A stretch of DNA of 64,000 nt, from positions 27,467 to 91,466 of the forward strand of contig DASPIL010000017.1 of assembly GCA_035629175.1 (NCBI GenBank), given 5' to 3'. Source of the stretch: Verrucomicrobiia bacterium. GTDB lineage: Bacteria > Verrucomicrobiota > Verrucomicrobiia > Limisphaerales > DASXHY01. Numbering within the stretch: position 1 is the stretch's first letter; each line of letters opens with the position of its first letter. Positions 35,748 through 43,522 of the stretch are shown here, one piece after another. The notes under the pieces are model-generated. The model worked only from the letters and a program-made list of their open reading frames with translations. It made no database searches and had not been told where the DNA came from. The translations under genes were made by a program, and so were the position numbers.

Positions 35748-36904
35748 GTGGCTTGAACATTTCTTTCTTCGGCTCGAGCGTGGTATCGGCTTACTGGAAC
35801 GGCGCGGCTACTTACTATCGGGGCCTTGTCCGCGCATTGCACGATCGCGGACATCGGGTGACGTTTTACGAACCCGACGCCTACGAGCGCCAGCAGCATC
35901 GAGACATTCCGGACCCGCCTTGGGCTCGCGTTGTGGTTTATGAGAATAATGAAGCGGCGGTGCTGAAAGCCGTTCAACAGGCCCGCGCAAGCGACCTTGT
36001 CATCAAGTGCAGCGGCGTCGGCGTCTTCGACGATCTGCTTGAACGCGCCGTGCTGGAACTGCAGACCGCGAGCCGTCTCGTGGCGTTTCTCGATGTGGAT
36101 GCTCCGGCAACTCTCGATCGAATTCAGTCGGACCCTCGCGATCCCTTCAACCGATTGATCCCGCAGTACAATTTCATCCTCACTTACGGCGGCGGCGACC
36201 CCGTGGTGAACACATATCGGAAGGCCGGAGCCCGGGAGTGCGTCCCAATCTACAATGCATTGGATCCGCACACGCACTTCCCGGCTGAGCCTGATTCACG
36301 GTTCACAGGCGACCTTGGGTTCCTGGGGAATCGGATGCCGGATCGCGAGACGCGCGTGGAGGAATTTTTTCTGAAACCTGCGGCCCTGTTGCCGAAACAT
36401 CGTTTTCTTCTCGGCGGAAACGGCTGGCAGGACAAGCGGATGCCCGCGAACGTCAATTATCTCGGGCACGTATACACACAGGAGCACAACGCATTCAATT
36501 CCACGCCAAGGACGGTTTTGAATGTGAACCGCAGCAGCATGGCGCGGTACGGTTTTTCGCCACCGACGCGGGTGTTTGAAGCGGCAGGAGCGGGCGCCTG
36601 CCTGATAACGGATGCATGGGAGGGAATTGAGATGTTCCTTGAACCCGGACGCGAGGTGCTCGTGGCAGGCAGCGGCGAGGAAGTTGCCGAACACCTGAGA
36701 AGACTCAGTCCCGATGAGTCGCGCCGCATCGGCAACGCCGCGTTGCAACGGGTCCTTTCCGAACACACTTACGCGCATCGTGCCGGCCAGTTCGAGAAAG
36801 TCGTGGCAGGCAAATGGGACGCCGTGCGGCCGCGTTCCGGAGAAACCTGGACGGAGCAGAGTGCGAGCGCCGCTGTTGCACGAGAGATCGTTCGGAATCC
36901 GTAG
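35744..36904 (+). CDS. CgeB-like glycosyltransferase, paralogue 2
   Basis: Second of four CgeB-like proteins, 386 residues. The opening ISFFGSSVVSAYWNGAATYYRGLVRAL and DVDAPATLDRIQSD are variants of the family pattern, and the C-terminal donor half is RVFEAAGAGACLITDAWEGIEMFLEPGREVLVA. It is preceded by an ATGA overlap (35744-35747) and separated by 30 bases from paralogue 3. The first ~25 residues and the middle third are clearly different from paralogues 3 and 4, so a different acceptor or sugar is likely. Confidence 0.78.
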   Translation: MSGLNISFFGSSVVSAYWNGAATYYRGLVRALHDRGHRVTFYEPDAYERQQHRDIPDPPWARVVVYENNEAAVLKAVQQARASDLVIKCSGVGVFDDLLERAVLELQTASRLVAFLDVDAPATLDRIQSDPRDPFNRLIPQYNFILTYGGGDPVVNTYRKAGARECVPIYNALDPHTHFPAEPDSRFTGDLGFLGNRMPDRETRVEEFFLKPAALLPKHRFLLGGNGWQDKRMPANVNYLGHVYTQEHNAFNSTPRTVLNVNRSSMARYGFSPPTRVFEAAGAGACLITDAWEGIEMFLEPGREVLVAGSGEEVAEHLRRLSPDESRRIGNAALQRVLSEHTYAHRAGQFEKVVAGKWDAVRPRSGETWTEQSASAAVAREIVRNP

Positions 36905-36934
36905 AGGAGTTCATGGATTTTTGCGAGCTGTCAC

Positions 36935-38215
36935 ATGAAAGCGAAGTTAAACACAATCCACACGACGGTATTGCCAAAGTTGAAGAGCGAATTCTTGTTC
37001 CGCCACTCCACCAACGAACATGCCGCCCGCGCGGTTAGCCCTGTGGCCTCGCGCGGCACGGACATCGCCACTCTGCTGCCCGCTTCGGGACCGGAGCTCG
37101 AATCGATGAAGTCCCGCCGTCGAGGGTTGAAGATTGTCATCATCGGCCTTTCGATTACCTCCTCCTGGGGCAATGGACACGCCACGACCTATCGCGGGCT
37201 GGTGCGCGAACTGAGTGGGCGCGGACACGACGTGCTGTTCCTTGAACGCGACACGGAATGGTATGCTTCCAATCGCGACCTTCCGAATCCGCCTTATGGG
37301 CGGACGGAATTGTATCGCGACATCGCGGAGTTGAAGGATCGATTCAGCGGGGAAGTGCGGCAGGCTGATGCCGTCGTCGTGGGATCGTACGTGCCGGACG
37401 GAATCGCTGTCGGTGAATGGGTGACCGATCTGGCGCAGGGAGTGACCGCCTTCTATGACATCGACACCCCGGTGACCATGGCGAACCTTCTCTCGGGGCG
37501 GGTCGACTACTTGTCATCTTCGCTGATCCCGCGTTATCACCTGTATCTTTCGTTCACCGGCGGCCCGATTCTGGATCACATCGAGAAGCATTACCATTCA
37601 CCCATGGCCCGGCCGCTTTATTGTTCGGTGGACGCCATGCTTTATTTTCCGGAAGAGTGCGAGCGAAAGTGGGATCTCGGTTACATGGGGACCTATAGCG
37701 ACGATCGGCAGCCAGTGCTTGACCGGCTTCTGCTCGAGCCCGCGCGGCAATGGGATTCCGGGCGCTTCGTTGTGGCGGGTCCGCAGTATCCGCGTTCCAT
37801 CCGCTGGCCGCGAAACGTTCGGCGATTTACACATCTTTCGCCTGAGAAGCATCGGTCGTTTTACAATTCGCAGCGGTTCACCCTTAATGTCACGCGCGCG
37901 GACATGGTGGCGGCCGGATACTCACCGAGCGTCAGACTGTTCGAGGCAGCTGCCTGTGGGACGCCAATCATCAGCGATTGGTGGGAAGGCCTGGACCAGT
38001 TCTTCGAGCCTGGAAAGGAGATTTTGATTTCGCGGTCCAGTGGCGAAACCCTGGACTTTCTGCGCAACGTGCCGGAGATCGACCGCCGGCGCATTGGCTA
38101 TCGTGCCCGCGAATGCGTGCTCGCGAGGCATACTTCCCGCCAGCGCGCGCAGGAACTTGAATCGTATGTGCTCGGGTTGCTGAAGCGCACGACGGTTCGA
38201 AGCAGTGCCGCGTGA
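36935..38215 (+). CDS. CgeB-like glycosyltransferase, paralogue 3
   Basis: 426 residues as called; an ATG at 37106 preceded by GGAG (37092-37095) would give a 369-residue protein beginning MKSRRRGLKIVIIGL, equal in length to the paralogues, and may be the true start. Core motifs: LSITSSWGNGHATTYRGLVREL, YDIDTPVTMANLLSG, LYLSFTGGPILD, and FEAAACGTPIISDWWEGLDQFF. Paralogue 4 shares all of these, so the two are recent duplicates. The next gene's GTG overlaps the stop (GTGA 38212-38215). Confidence 0.78.
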   Translation: MKAKLNTIHTTVLPKLKSEFLFRHSTNEHAARAVSPVASRGTDIATLLPASGPELESMKSRRRGLKIVIIGLSITSSWGNGHATTYRGLVRELSGRGHDVLFLERDTEWYASNRDLPNPPYGRTELYRDIAELKDRFSGEVRQADAVVVGSYVPDGIAVGEWVTDLAQGVTAFYDIDTPVTMANLLSGRVDYLSSSLIPRYHLYLSFTGGPILDHIEKHYHSPMARPLYCSVDAMLYFPEECERKWDLGYMGTYSDDRQPVLDRLLLEPARQWDSGRFVVAGPQYPRSIRWPRNVRRFTHLSPEKHRSFYNSQRFTLNVTRADMVAAGYSPSVRLFEAAACGTPIISDWWEGLDQFFEPGKEILISRSSGETLDFLRNVPEIDRRRIGYRARECVLARHTSRQRAQELESYVLGLLKRTTVRSSAA

Positions 38216-39348
38216 TTTTGTGGCAGGCGAAAGGTGCCCTCCAGGTCGCCATGAAAATCGTCATCTTTGGCCTGACGCTTAGTTCTTCGTGGGGCAACGG
38301 ACATGCCACCCTTTGGCGTGGTCTGTGTCGCGCCCTCATTCAGCGCGGCCATGCCATCGAGTTCTACGAACGGGATGTTCCCTATTACGCGTCGCACCGC
38401 GACCTCACTGAACTCGAAGGAGGCCAATTGGTGTTGTATCCAGAGTGGGACAACGTGAGGGACCGGGCGCAACGCGCGTTGTCGGACGCGGATGTGGGAA
38501 TGGTGACCTCCTACTGTGCCGATGGAATCGCCGCTACGGAACTCGTGCTGGAGTCCGCGGCGCGGCTGAAAACATTTTACGACCTCGACACCCCGGTCAC
38601 CCTGCATCATCTGCGGTCGGGCGGGAACGTCAGCTACATCGGACCGCGCGGCCTTTGCGATTTCGACCTGGTGCTGAGTTACACAGGCGGACGCGCGCTG
38701 GACCAGCTTCGGATCGAACTGGGCGCGCGGCGGGTGGCTCCCCTGTACGGCAGCGTCGACCCCACCGTGCATCGCCGGGTCAGCCCCGTGGATATGTTTC
38801 GGAGCGATCTGTCGTACCTGGGAACCTATGCAGCGGACCGCCAGGCAGCCCTTCAGAAGTTGTTCATTGATCCTGCGCGGCAGCTGCCCAATAAAAGGTT
38901 TCTGATCGGCGGTGCGCTATATCCCGGGGAGTTTCCGTGGACGAGCAATATTTACTTCGCATCGCACGTGGCACCCACGGACCACCCCGCGTTTTACAGC
39001 TCATCGCGCATGACATTGAACGTCACGCGGCAGGCGATGGCGGAAATGGGATTTTGCCCCTCAGGGCGGCTGTTCGAGGCGGCGGCATGCGGAACGCCCA
39101 TCTTGAGCGATTGGTGGGAGGGTCTCGATGAGTTCTTTGCTCCGGGCGAACAGATCCTGGTTGCTGCATCCACGGACGACGCCGTCGCCGCGCTCGACCG
39201 GTCGGATCTGGATTTGGAACAAATCGGGAATGCCGCTCGCGAACGGGCGCTGACGGAACACACCGCCGAACGCCGGGCGATCGACTTGGAATCGCTTTTG
39301 GACGCCGCGGTGGCAAACGAACGGATGGCATCCAACGGGCGCGTGTAA
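38212..39348 (+). CDS. CgeB-like glycosyltransferase, paralogue 4
   Basis: 378 residues from the GTG at 38212; an ATG at 38251 (MKIVIFGLTL) is the more natural family start. Core motifs: LTLSSSWGNGHATLWRGLCRAL, FYDLDTPVTLHHLRSGG, LVLSYTGGRALDQL, and FEAAACGTPILSDWWEGLDEFF. Paralogue 3 has the same signatures, so duplication within the cluster is inferred. It precedes the first nucleotidyltransferase by about 70 bases, the largest gap in this half of the block. Confidence 0.78.
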   Translation: MILWQAKGALQVAMKIVIFGLTLSSSWGNGHATLWRGLCRALIQRGHAIEFYERDVPYYASHRDLTELEGGQLVLYPEWDNVRDRAQRALSDADVGMVTSYCADGIAATELVLESAARLKTFYDLDTPVTLHHLRSGGNVSYIGPRGLCDFDLVLSYTGGRALDQLRIELGARRVAPLYGSVDPTVHRRVSPVDMFRSDLSYLGTYAADRQAALQKLFIDPARQLPNKRFLIGGALYPGEFPWTSNIYFASHVAPTDHPAFYSSSRMTLNVTRQAMAEMGFCPSGRLFEAAACGTPILSDWWEGLDEFFAPGEQILVAASTDDAVAALDRSDLDLEQIGNAARERALTEHTAERRAIDLESLLDAAVANERMASNGRV

Positions 39349-39419
39349 GCGCATTTTCGGGGTTAAACCCTTACGGTGCTCATCCCATTGGGGGCTCCTT
39401 GTTTTTCTGCGAAAACTGG

Positions 39420-40256
39420 ATGCAGTCTATGTGGGGAATCATACCAGCAGCGGGCGCGGGAAGCAGAATTCAGCCGCTCGCATTCTCGAAGGAGCTGTTG
39501 CCCGTCGGCAGCCGCAGGGAGGATGGAACGGAACGTCCACGTGCTGTCAGTGAATATCTCATCGAGCGCATGATGCTCGGCGGCGCGACCAAGATCTGCT
39601 TCGTGATTTCGCCCGGCAAATCCGACATCCTTTCGTATTACGGCGGTGGATATGGAGCAGCCGAATTTGCATACGTAATCCAGCCCCGGCCTGGCGGGCT
39701 TTGCGACGCAGTTTTCCGTGCCGCGCCGCTGATTTCTCGCGATGAGCCCGTGATCGTGGGTTTGCCTGACACGGTCTGGTTTCCCGAATCCGCGCTGCGG
39801 CAGTTGCCCGACGACCGCCTTTCCTTCCTGCTGTTTCCGGTGGATAGACCAGAGTTTTTCGATGCGGTGAACACGGATGAAACGGGTCGCGTGACCTGCA
39901 TTCAAGTGAAGCAGAAGGATGCGCAGACGCGTTGGATTTGGGGTGCATTCAAGATGCCGGGCTCCGTTTACCACGAGCTCCACGAACTCTGGAAACAGCC
40001 GGAACGCGGCGACGAATACTTCGGAACGCTCGTGAATGCCTACCTGGCAATCGGCGGCGAAGCGGTGGGCGTGCGCGCGGGCGAATCGTACGTCGACATT
40101 GGAACGCTGCATGGCTACCGGTCCGCGATCACTCTCCTGAGCACAGCCAGCGAACAACAGGAACGTGAGAACGGGACTGAGAGCGTGCTCCTCAATTGCA
40201 GGCCCCAGCCAGCCGGCCGATGCGTGGAACCGATCCTTTCAACCCGAACGCGATAG
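39420..40256 (+). CDS. Sugar nucleotidyltransferase (RmlA/GlmU-like fold)
   Basis: Predicted sugar-1-phosphate nucleotidyltransferase, 278 residues. The GxGxR..K loop is GIIPAAGAGSRIQPLAFSKELLP (5-27) and the acidic metal site is GLPDTVWFP near 120 (usually GD in RmlA; here D in PD). The C-terminal half has WIWGAFKMP and SYVDIGTLHGY. ATG at 39420 or 39429. It would supply an NDP-sugar to the block. No left-handed beta-helix domain is attached. A second nucleotidyltransferase closes the block. Confidence 0.8.
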   Translation: MQSMWGIIPAAGAGSRIQPLAFSKELLPVGSRREDGTERPRAVSEYLIERMMLGGATKICFVISPGKSDILSYYGGGYGAAEFAYVIQPRPGGLCDAVFRAAPLISRDEPVIVGLPDTVWFPESALRQLPDDRLSFLLFPVDRPEFFDAVNTDETGRVTCIQVKQKDAQTRWIWGAFKMPGSVYHELHELWKQPERGDEYFGTLVNAYLAIGGEAVGVRAGESYVDIGTLHGYRSAITLLSTASEQQERENGTESVLLNCRPQPAGRCVEPILSTRTR

Positions 40257-40273
40257 CCGCCGCGCCATTCAGT

Positions 40274-41050
40274 ATGAGTCCCATTTCCACCACTCCGTCC
40301 CTCACCCCGGAAGAAGTCCGCGAGCGTGTTGCGGGACTGGGAGCGTGGTTTCACAATCTGAATCTCCGCGGGGTGCAGACTGCGCCCGACCATTTCCTCG
40401 GCAACTACCCTGAAATCAAATGGCAGGCATTTGCGGATTCGATCCCTGCCGATCTCAGCGGAAAGACGGTTCTGGATATTGGCTGCAATGGCGGCTTCTA
40501 CTCGATTGAAATGAAGCGCCGCGGTGCTGAGCGGGTGGTCGGCATTGACTTTGATGAACGATACCTGGCGCAGGCCCGTTTTGCCGCGGAGGTATCCGGG
40601 GTCGAGATCGATTTTCGGCAGATGTCGGTTTACGACGTGGCCCAGCTCGGTGAGAAGTTCGACATCGTTCTGTTTATGGGTGTGCTTTATCACCTGCGCC
40701 ACCCGCTGCTTGCGCTCGACCTCATCCGTGAGCACGTGACTCGCGACCTGTTCGTGTTTCAATCCATGCAGCGTGGCAGCAGCGAAATGATGCCGGTCAA
40801 GAGTGACTACCAATTCTGGCAGACCGACATCTTCGATAATCCAGCCTTTCCGCGGATGTATTTCATCGAGCATCGGTACGCTGGCGACCCGACCAATTGG
40901 TGGGTGCCCAATCGCGCATGTGCTGAAGCGATGTTGCGAAGCGCCGGATTCGAAATCGAGGCGCATCCTGAGGCCGAGGTTTTTGTATGCCGCTGCGGCG
41001 CGTTTGCCGGACCCGGCGGCGCGGTTTACCCGGCAACTTCCCGTTTATGA
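40274..41050 (+). CDS. CmoB-like/TIGR04290-type methyltransferase
   Basis: SAM-dependent methyltransferase, 258 residues. Motif I is VLDIGCNGGFYSIEMKRRGA (about 65-84), then VGIDFDERYLAQARFAAE, and FDIVLFMGVLYHLRHPLLALD. DPTNWWVPNRACAEAMLRSAGF is typical of the CmoB-like group; from memory the best match is TIGR04290 (the Rta_06860 family), a set found in gene clusters with glycosyltransferases. It could methylate or carboxymethylate the product of the cluster. ATG at 40274 (MSPISTTPS). The stop overlaps the PIG-L gene (ATGA, 41047-41050). Confidence 0.82.
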   Translation: MSPISTTPSLTPEEVRERVAGLGAWFHNLNLRGVQTAPDHFLGNYPEIKWQAFADSIPADLSGKTVLDIGCNGGFYSIEMKRRGAERVVGIDFDERYLAQARFAAEVSGVEIDFRQMSVYDVAQLGEKFDIVLFMGVLYHLRHPLLALDLIREHVTRDLFVFQSMQRGSSEMMPVKSDYQFWQTDIFDNPAFPRMYFIEHRYAGDPTNWWVPNRACAEAMLRSAGFEIEAHPEAEVFVCRCGAFAGPGGAVYPATSRL

Positions 41051-41913
41051 CAAGCCACTGGTCCCAACTGTTGTTCTCTAACGCCACAGCGCCGCGCATG
41101 GCGGTTGTCGCAGCTTATCCCGCCGCTGAGGTGATCGGCGCCGGGGTCCAATTGCGGCGCTGGTCGCACGCGCAGGTCGTGCATGTCACTGATGGCGCAC
41201 CGCGAAACTCCGTCGATGTCTGGCGCGCCGGCTTCGTCACGTCGGAGGAGTATGCGTCGTTCCGCCAGCGCGAAGCGATCACCGCCCTGGCGCTGACAGG
41301 AATTCAGGTGCGCCAGCTGCACCCGCTTGGTTTTGCCGCGCAGGAAACCACGCTTAACCTGGTCTCATTAACGGAGACGATGGTGGACAAATTGCTCGAA
41401 CTGCAGCCGCAAGTGGTCCTTACCCATGCGTACGAAGGGGGCCATCCGGACAACGATGCCACAGCCTTTGCTGTCCACACCGCATGCGCGATTTTGCAAC
41501 AGGAATTGGGAGTTCAGCCGCTTATCGTGGAGTTCGCCGGGTATTTCAATCGCGCGGGGATAATGGCGACCGGTGAGTTCCTTCCCCGTGCGCGGCAGGA
41601 GGTCGTGACCCGCGTCCTCACGCCAGCGGAGCGCCAGTTCAAGCAGCAGCTGTTTGCTTGCTGCCAGACGCAGCGAGACCGGCTGCAGTATTTCCCCATT
41701 GGCCACGAGCGCTTCCGCCTGGCGCCGGTTTACGACTTCGCCCAGGCGCCACATCCGGGAAAGCTTCATTACGAATTATTCGAATGGGGAACGACCGGCG
41801 AACGGTGGCGCAAGCTTGCAGGCGCGGCCCTGCGCCGTTTCACCGAGGACGATATCGTTGCGTCGCGGCTGGCGGCAACCACACATGAATCGCACACTCC
41901 ACTATGCAATTGA
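41047..41913 (+). CDS. PIG-L-fold protein with degenerate deacetylase site
   Basis: 288 residues of the GlcNAc-PI de-N-acetylase (LmbE/PIG-L) fold. The middle has THAYEGGHPDNDATAFA, the conserved second metal region with the HPDND histidine. At the N-terminus, where active members carry A-HPDDE, this protein reads AAYPAAEVIGAG (about residues 22-33), so the zinc-ligand His and both Asp (base and ligand) are lost. The codons are clear (GCT TAT CCC GCC GCT GAG), so this is not a reading error by frame. It may be a binding or scaffold protein, or use a different chemistry. Coupled to the methyltransferase and to the GT4-half gene. Confidence 0.78.
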   Translation: MTSHWSQLLFSNATAPRMAVVAAYPAAEVIGAGVQLRRWSHAQVVHVTDGAPRNSVDVWRAGFVTSEEYASFRQREAITALALTGIQVRQLHPLGFAAQETTLNLVSLTETMVDKLLELQPQVVLTHAYEGGHPDNDATAFAVHTACAILQQELGVQPLIVEFAGYFNRAGIMATGEFLPRARQEVVTRVLTPAERQFKQQLFACCQTQRDRLQYFPIGHERFRLAPVYDFAQAPHPGKLHYELFEWGTTGERWRKLAGAALRRFTEDDIVASRLAATTHESHTPLCN

Positions 41914-42416
41914 CCGTTTTAAACGTCGTTCATCCCTCCGCCGGATTCGGCCCCGAATCTGACGGGGAAGCTGGCCACATGTTGAGGCACCTGGATGCCG
42001 CACTGAACCGCGCGGGACATCACTCAATCGTGATTGCACCCGAAGGCTATGACGTGGAAGGGATTTTGGTCGAGATGCCCAGACCCGAAACTCCCCTCAA
42101 CGAAGCGGGAGAGGAGCAGGTTCGAGCGCAGTATCGTGCGACGATCGAAATGCTGCTGAGCACATGGCGTTTCGACGTGATTCATTTGCACGGGTTCGAT
42201 TCCGACGAATGTCTCCCACACTCCAACGTGCCGATTGTTGTCACACCCAAAAGCGACACGGGCGTTTCTCTGAACACGGATCCGGGGCGGCCGGGCGCGC
42301 CAGGAGAGATGGGTCAGTTCGTTGAAAACTACGTGGCAACGTATCATCGGCTGGCTGGCGAAAGGATCCAGCGCGAGCGCGAAGCCCAGGAACAGCAGCA
42401 GAGCTTCGCGGTCTGA
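41904..42416 (+). CDS. GT4 N-terminal-domain-only protein
   Basis: 170 residues resembling only the first Rossmann domain of a GT-B glycosyltransferase: LTVLNVVHPSAGFGPESDGEAGHMLRHLDAALNRAGH (starts at residue 3), and FDVIHLHGFDSDEC at about 90-103. The donor-binding second domain (E-x7-E, HGIPxxA) is missing, and the next ~340 bases do not encode it in any frame I can see. It ends in a Gln/Glu-rich helix. It overlaps the PIG-L stop by 10 bases, so it looks like a real gene rather than a remnant. It might pair with one of the CgeB-like proteins. Confidence 0.72.
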   Translation: MQLTVLNVVHPSAGFGPESDGEAGHMLRHLDAALNRAGHHSIVIAPEGYDVEGILVEMPRPETPLNEAGEEQVRAQYRATIEMLLSTWRFDVIHLHGFDSDECLPHSNVPIVVTPKSDTGVSLNTDPGRPGAPGEMGQFVENYVATYHRLAGERIQREREAQEQQQSFAV

Positions 42417-42756
42417 GGGGCGGTTGTTTCCTATTTGAATTCGCTGCCCTGGACGGTGCTTTCCGATTCCGCCGCGCTGCGATCGGCTGGCTTGCCAGGC
42501 TTCAGGTCCTTGCTGAGATTCGTCTTGCGGTTCTCTTCATGTTCGGCATTTCGCGCGTGTCCCACCTCGCTCGCACGACGTTGGGGTTGCGCCTTCGAAT
42601 TGGTATCGGAACGTGGTTTCATGAAGCGAACCTTCCCCAACTGTTGAGGGTCGAGTATGGAGGCAAAACCCGCATGGATGCCGTATGGCAGCAGCCGCTC
42701 GTGCCATATCAGATTTTACTTTGTCAGGGCATGTCATCGGTGTTCATTGGTGCGCA
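42417..42756. other. Spacer inside the sugar block
   Basis: About 340 bases between the GT4-half gene and the last nucleotidyltransferase, the largest gap of the block. It shows no hairpin with a T-run and no part of a glycosyltransferase domain; the only feature is the possible minus-strand small ORF. Confidence 0.5.
42431..42622 (-). CDS. Possible small basic protein (uncertain)
   Basis: 63-residue open frame on the minus strand inside a 340-base spacer: starts at the ATG at 42622 with a GGAAGG about 8 bases upstream (TTGGGGAAGGTTCGCTTC). It is hydrophilic and rich in Lys, Arg, Ser and Glu (MKPRSDTNSKAQPQRRASEV), with no recognisable family. It may be a disordered small protein or chance. 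Confidence 0.3.
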   Translation of the reverse strand: MKPRSDTNSKAQPQRRASEVGHARNAEHEENRKTNLSKDLKPGKPADRSAAESESTVQGSEFK

Positions 42757-43518
42757 ATGAAAGCCGTTATATTGGCCGCAGGCAAAGGGACTCGCATGCG
42801 GGAACTCACGCAGGAACTTCCCAAGCCCATGTTGAAGGTTCAAGGCAAGCCAATCCTGGAGCACATCGTCGAAGGGATCGCCGCGACGGGCATTCACGAT
42901 ATCTTCATCGTCACGGGCTGGCAGGCCGAAGTCGTTGAACACTACTTTGGCAATGGCTCACGCTGGAAGGTTCGCATTCAATACGGCCGCCAAATCGTTC
43001 AAGACGGAACCGGAAAAGCCCCCGAACTTGCAAAGGAATTCATCGGAGTTTCACCGTTCCTGCTGACGTACGGCGACATCCTTGTAAAACCGGAGACGTA
43101 CCAGCAGATGATCCATCGCTTTAACGAAGGATATTTTTCGGGTTTGATAACCGTGACGCGCGGACAAGATGTCAGCAAGGGCGGCCTGAACTTTTTTGAT
43201 GAGAAGTTCTGCCTGCAGCGCATCGTTGAAAAACCGGGTCCTCAGCGGGTAGCGCAACTGCAGTCGGAGGGGTTGTTGAAGGCGGGTGAGCCGGTGTGGT
43301 ACAACGCGGGCATCTACATCTTCAAACCCTCGCTGTTCGATGAAACCGCCAAGCTGCAGAAATCCCCGCGCGGTGAATTCGAATTAACGGATGCCATTAA
43401 TGGCCTGCTTGAAACGCATCACACAATCGCCGGTCTTGAAATTCAAGGCCGCTGGGTCGACGTGCGTGACCCCGAAGTCCTCGCAAGCCTTGAGAAACAA
43501 TCAGGGCCCGCGCTTTAG
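42757..43518 (+). CDS. Nucleotidyltransferase, glucose-1-phosphate thymidylyl/cytidylyltransferase-like
   Basis: 253 residues of the NTP_transferase fold. MKAVILAAGKGTRMRELTQEL and PKPMLKVQGKPILEHIVE carry the GxGxR and K nucleotide-binding positions, LLTYGDILVKPETY has the metal-binding Asp, and YNAGIYIFKPSLFDE and GRWVDVRDPEVL close the fold. A second sugar-activating enzyme in this block suggests that two different NDP-sugars are made. Last gene of the + strand block; the mqnA gene converges 4 bases downstream. Confidence 0.85.
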   Translation: MKAVILAAGKGTRMRELTQELPKPMLKVQGKPILEHIVEGIAATGIHDIFIVTGWQAEVVEHYFGNGSRWKVRIQYGRQIVQDGTGKAPELAKEFIGVSPFLLTYGDILVKPETYQQMIHRFNEGYFSGLITVTRGQDVSKGGLNFFDEKFCLQRIVEKPGPQRVAQLQSEGLLKAGEPVWYNAGIYIFKPSLFDETAKLQKSPRGEFELTDAINGLLETHHTIAGLEIQGRWVDVRDPEVLASLEKQSGPAL

Positions 43519-43522
43519 GGAG

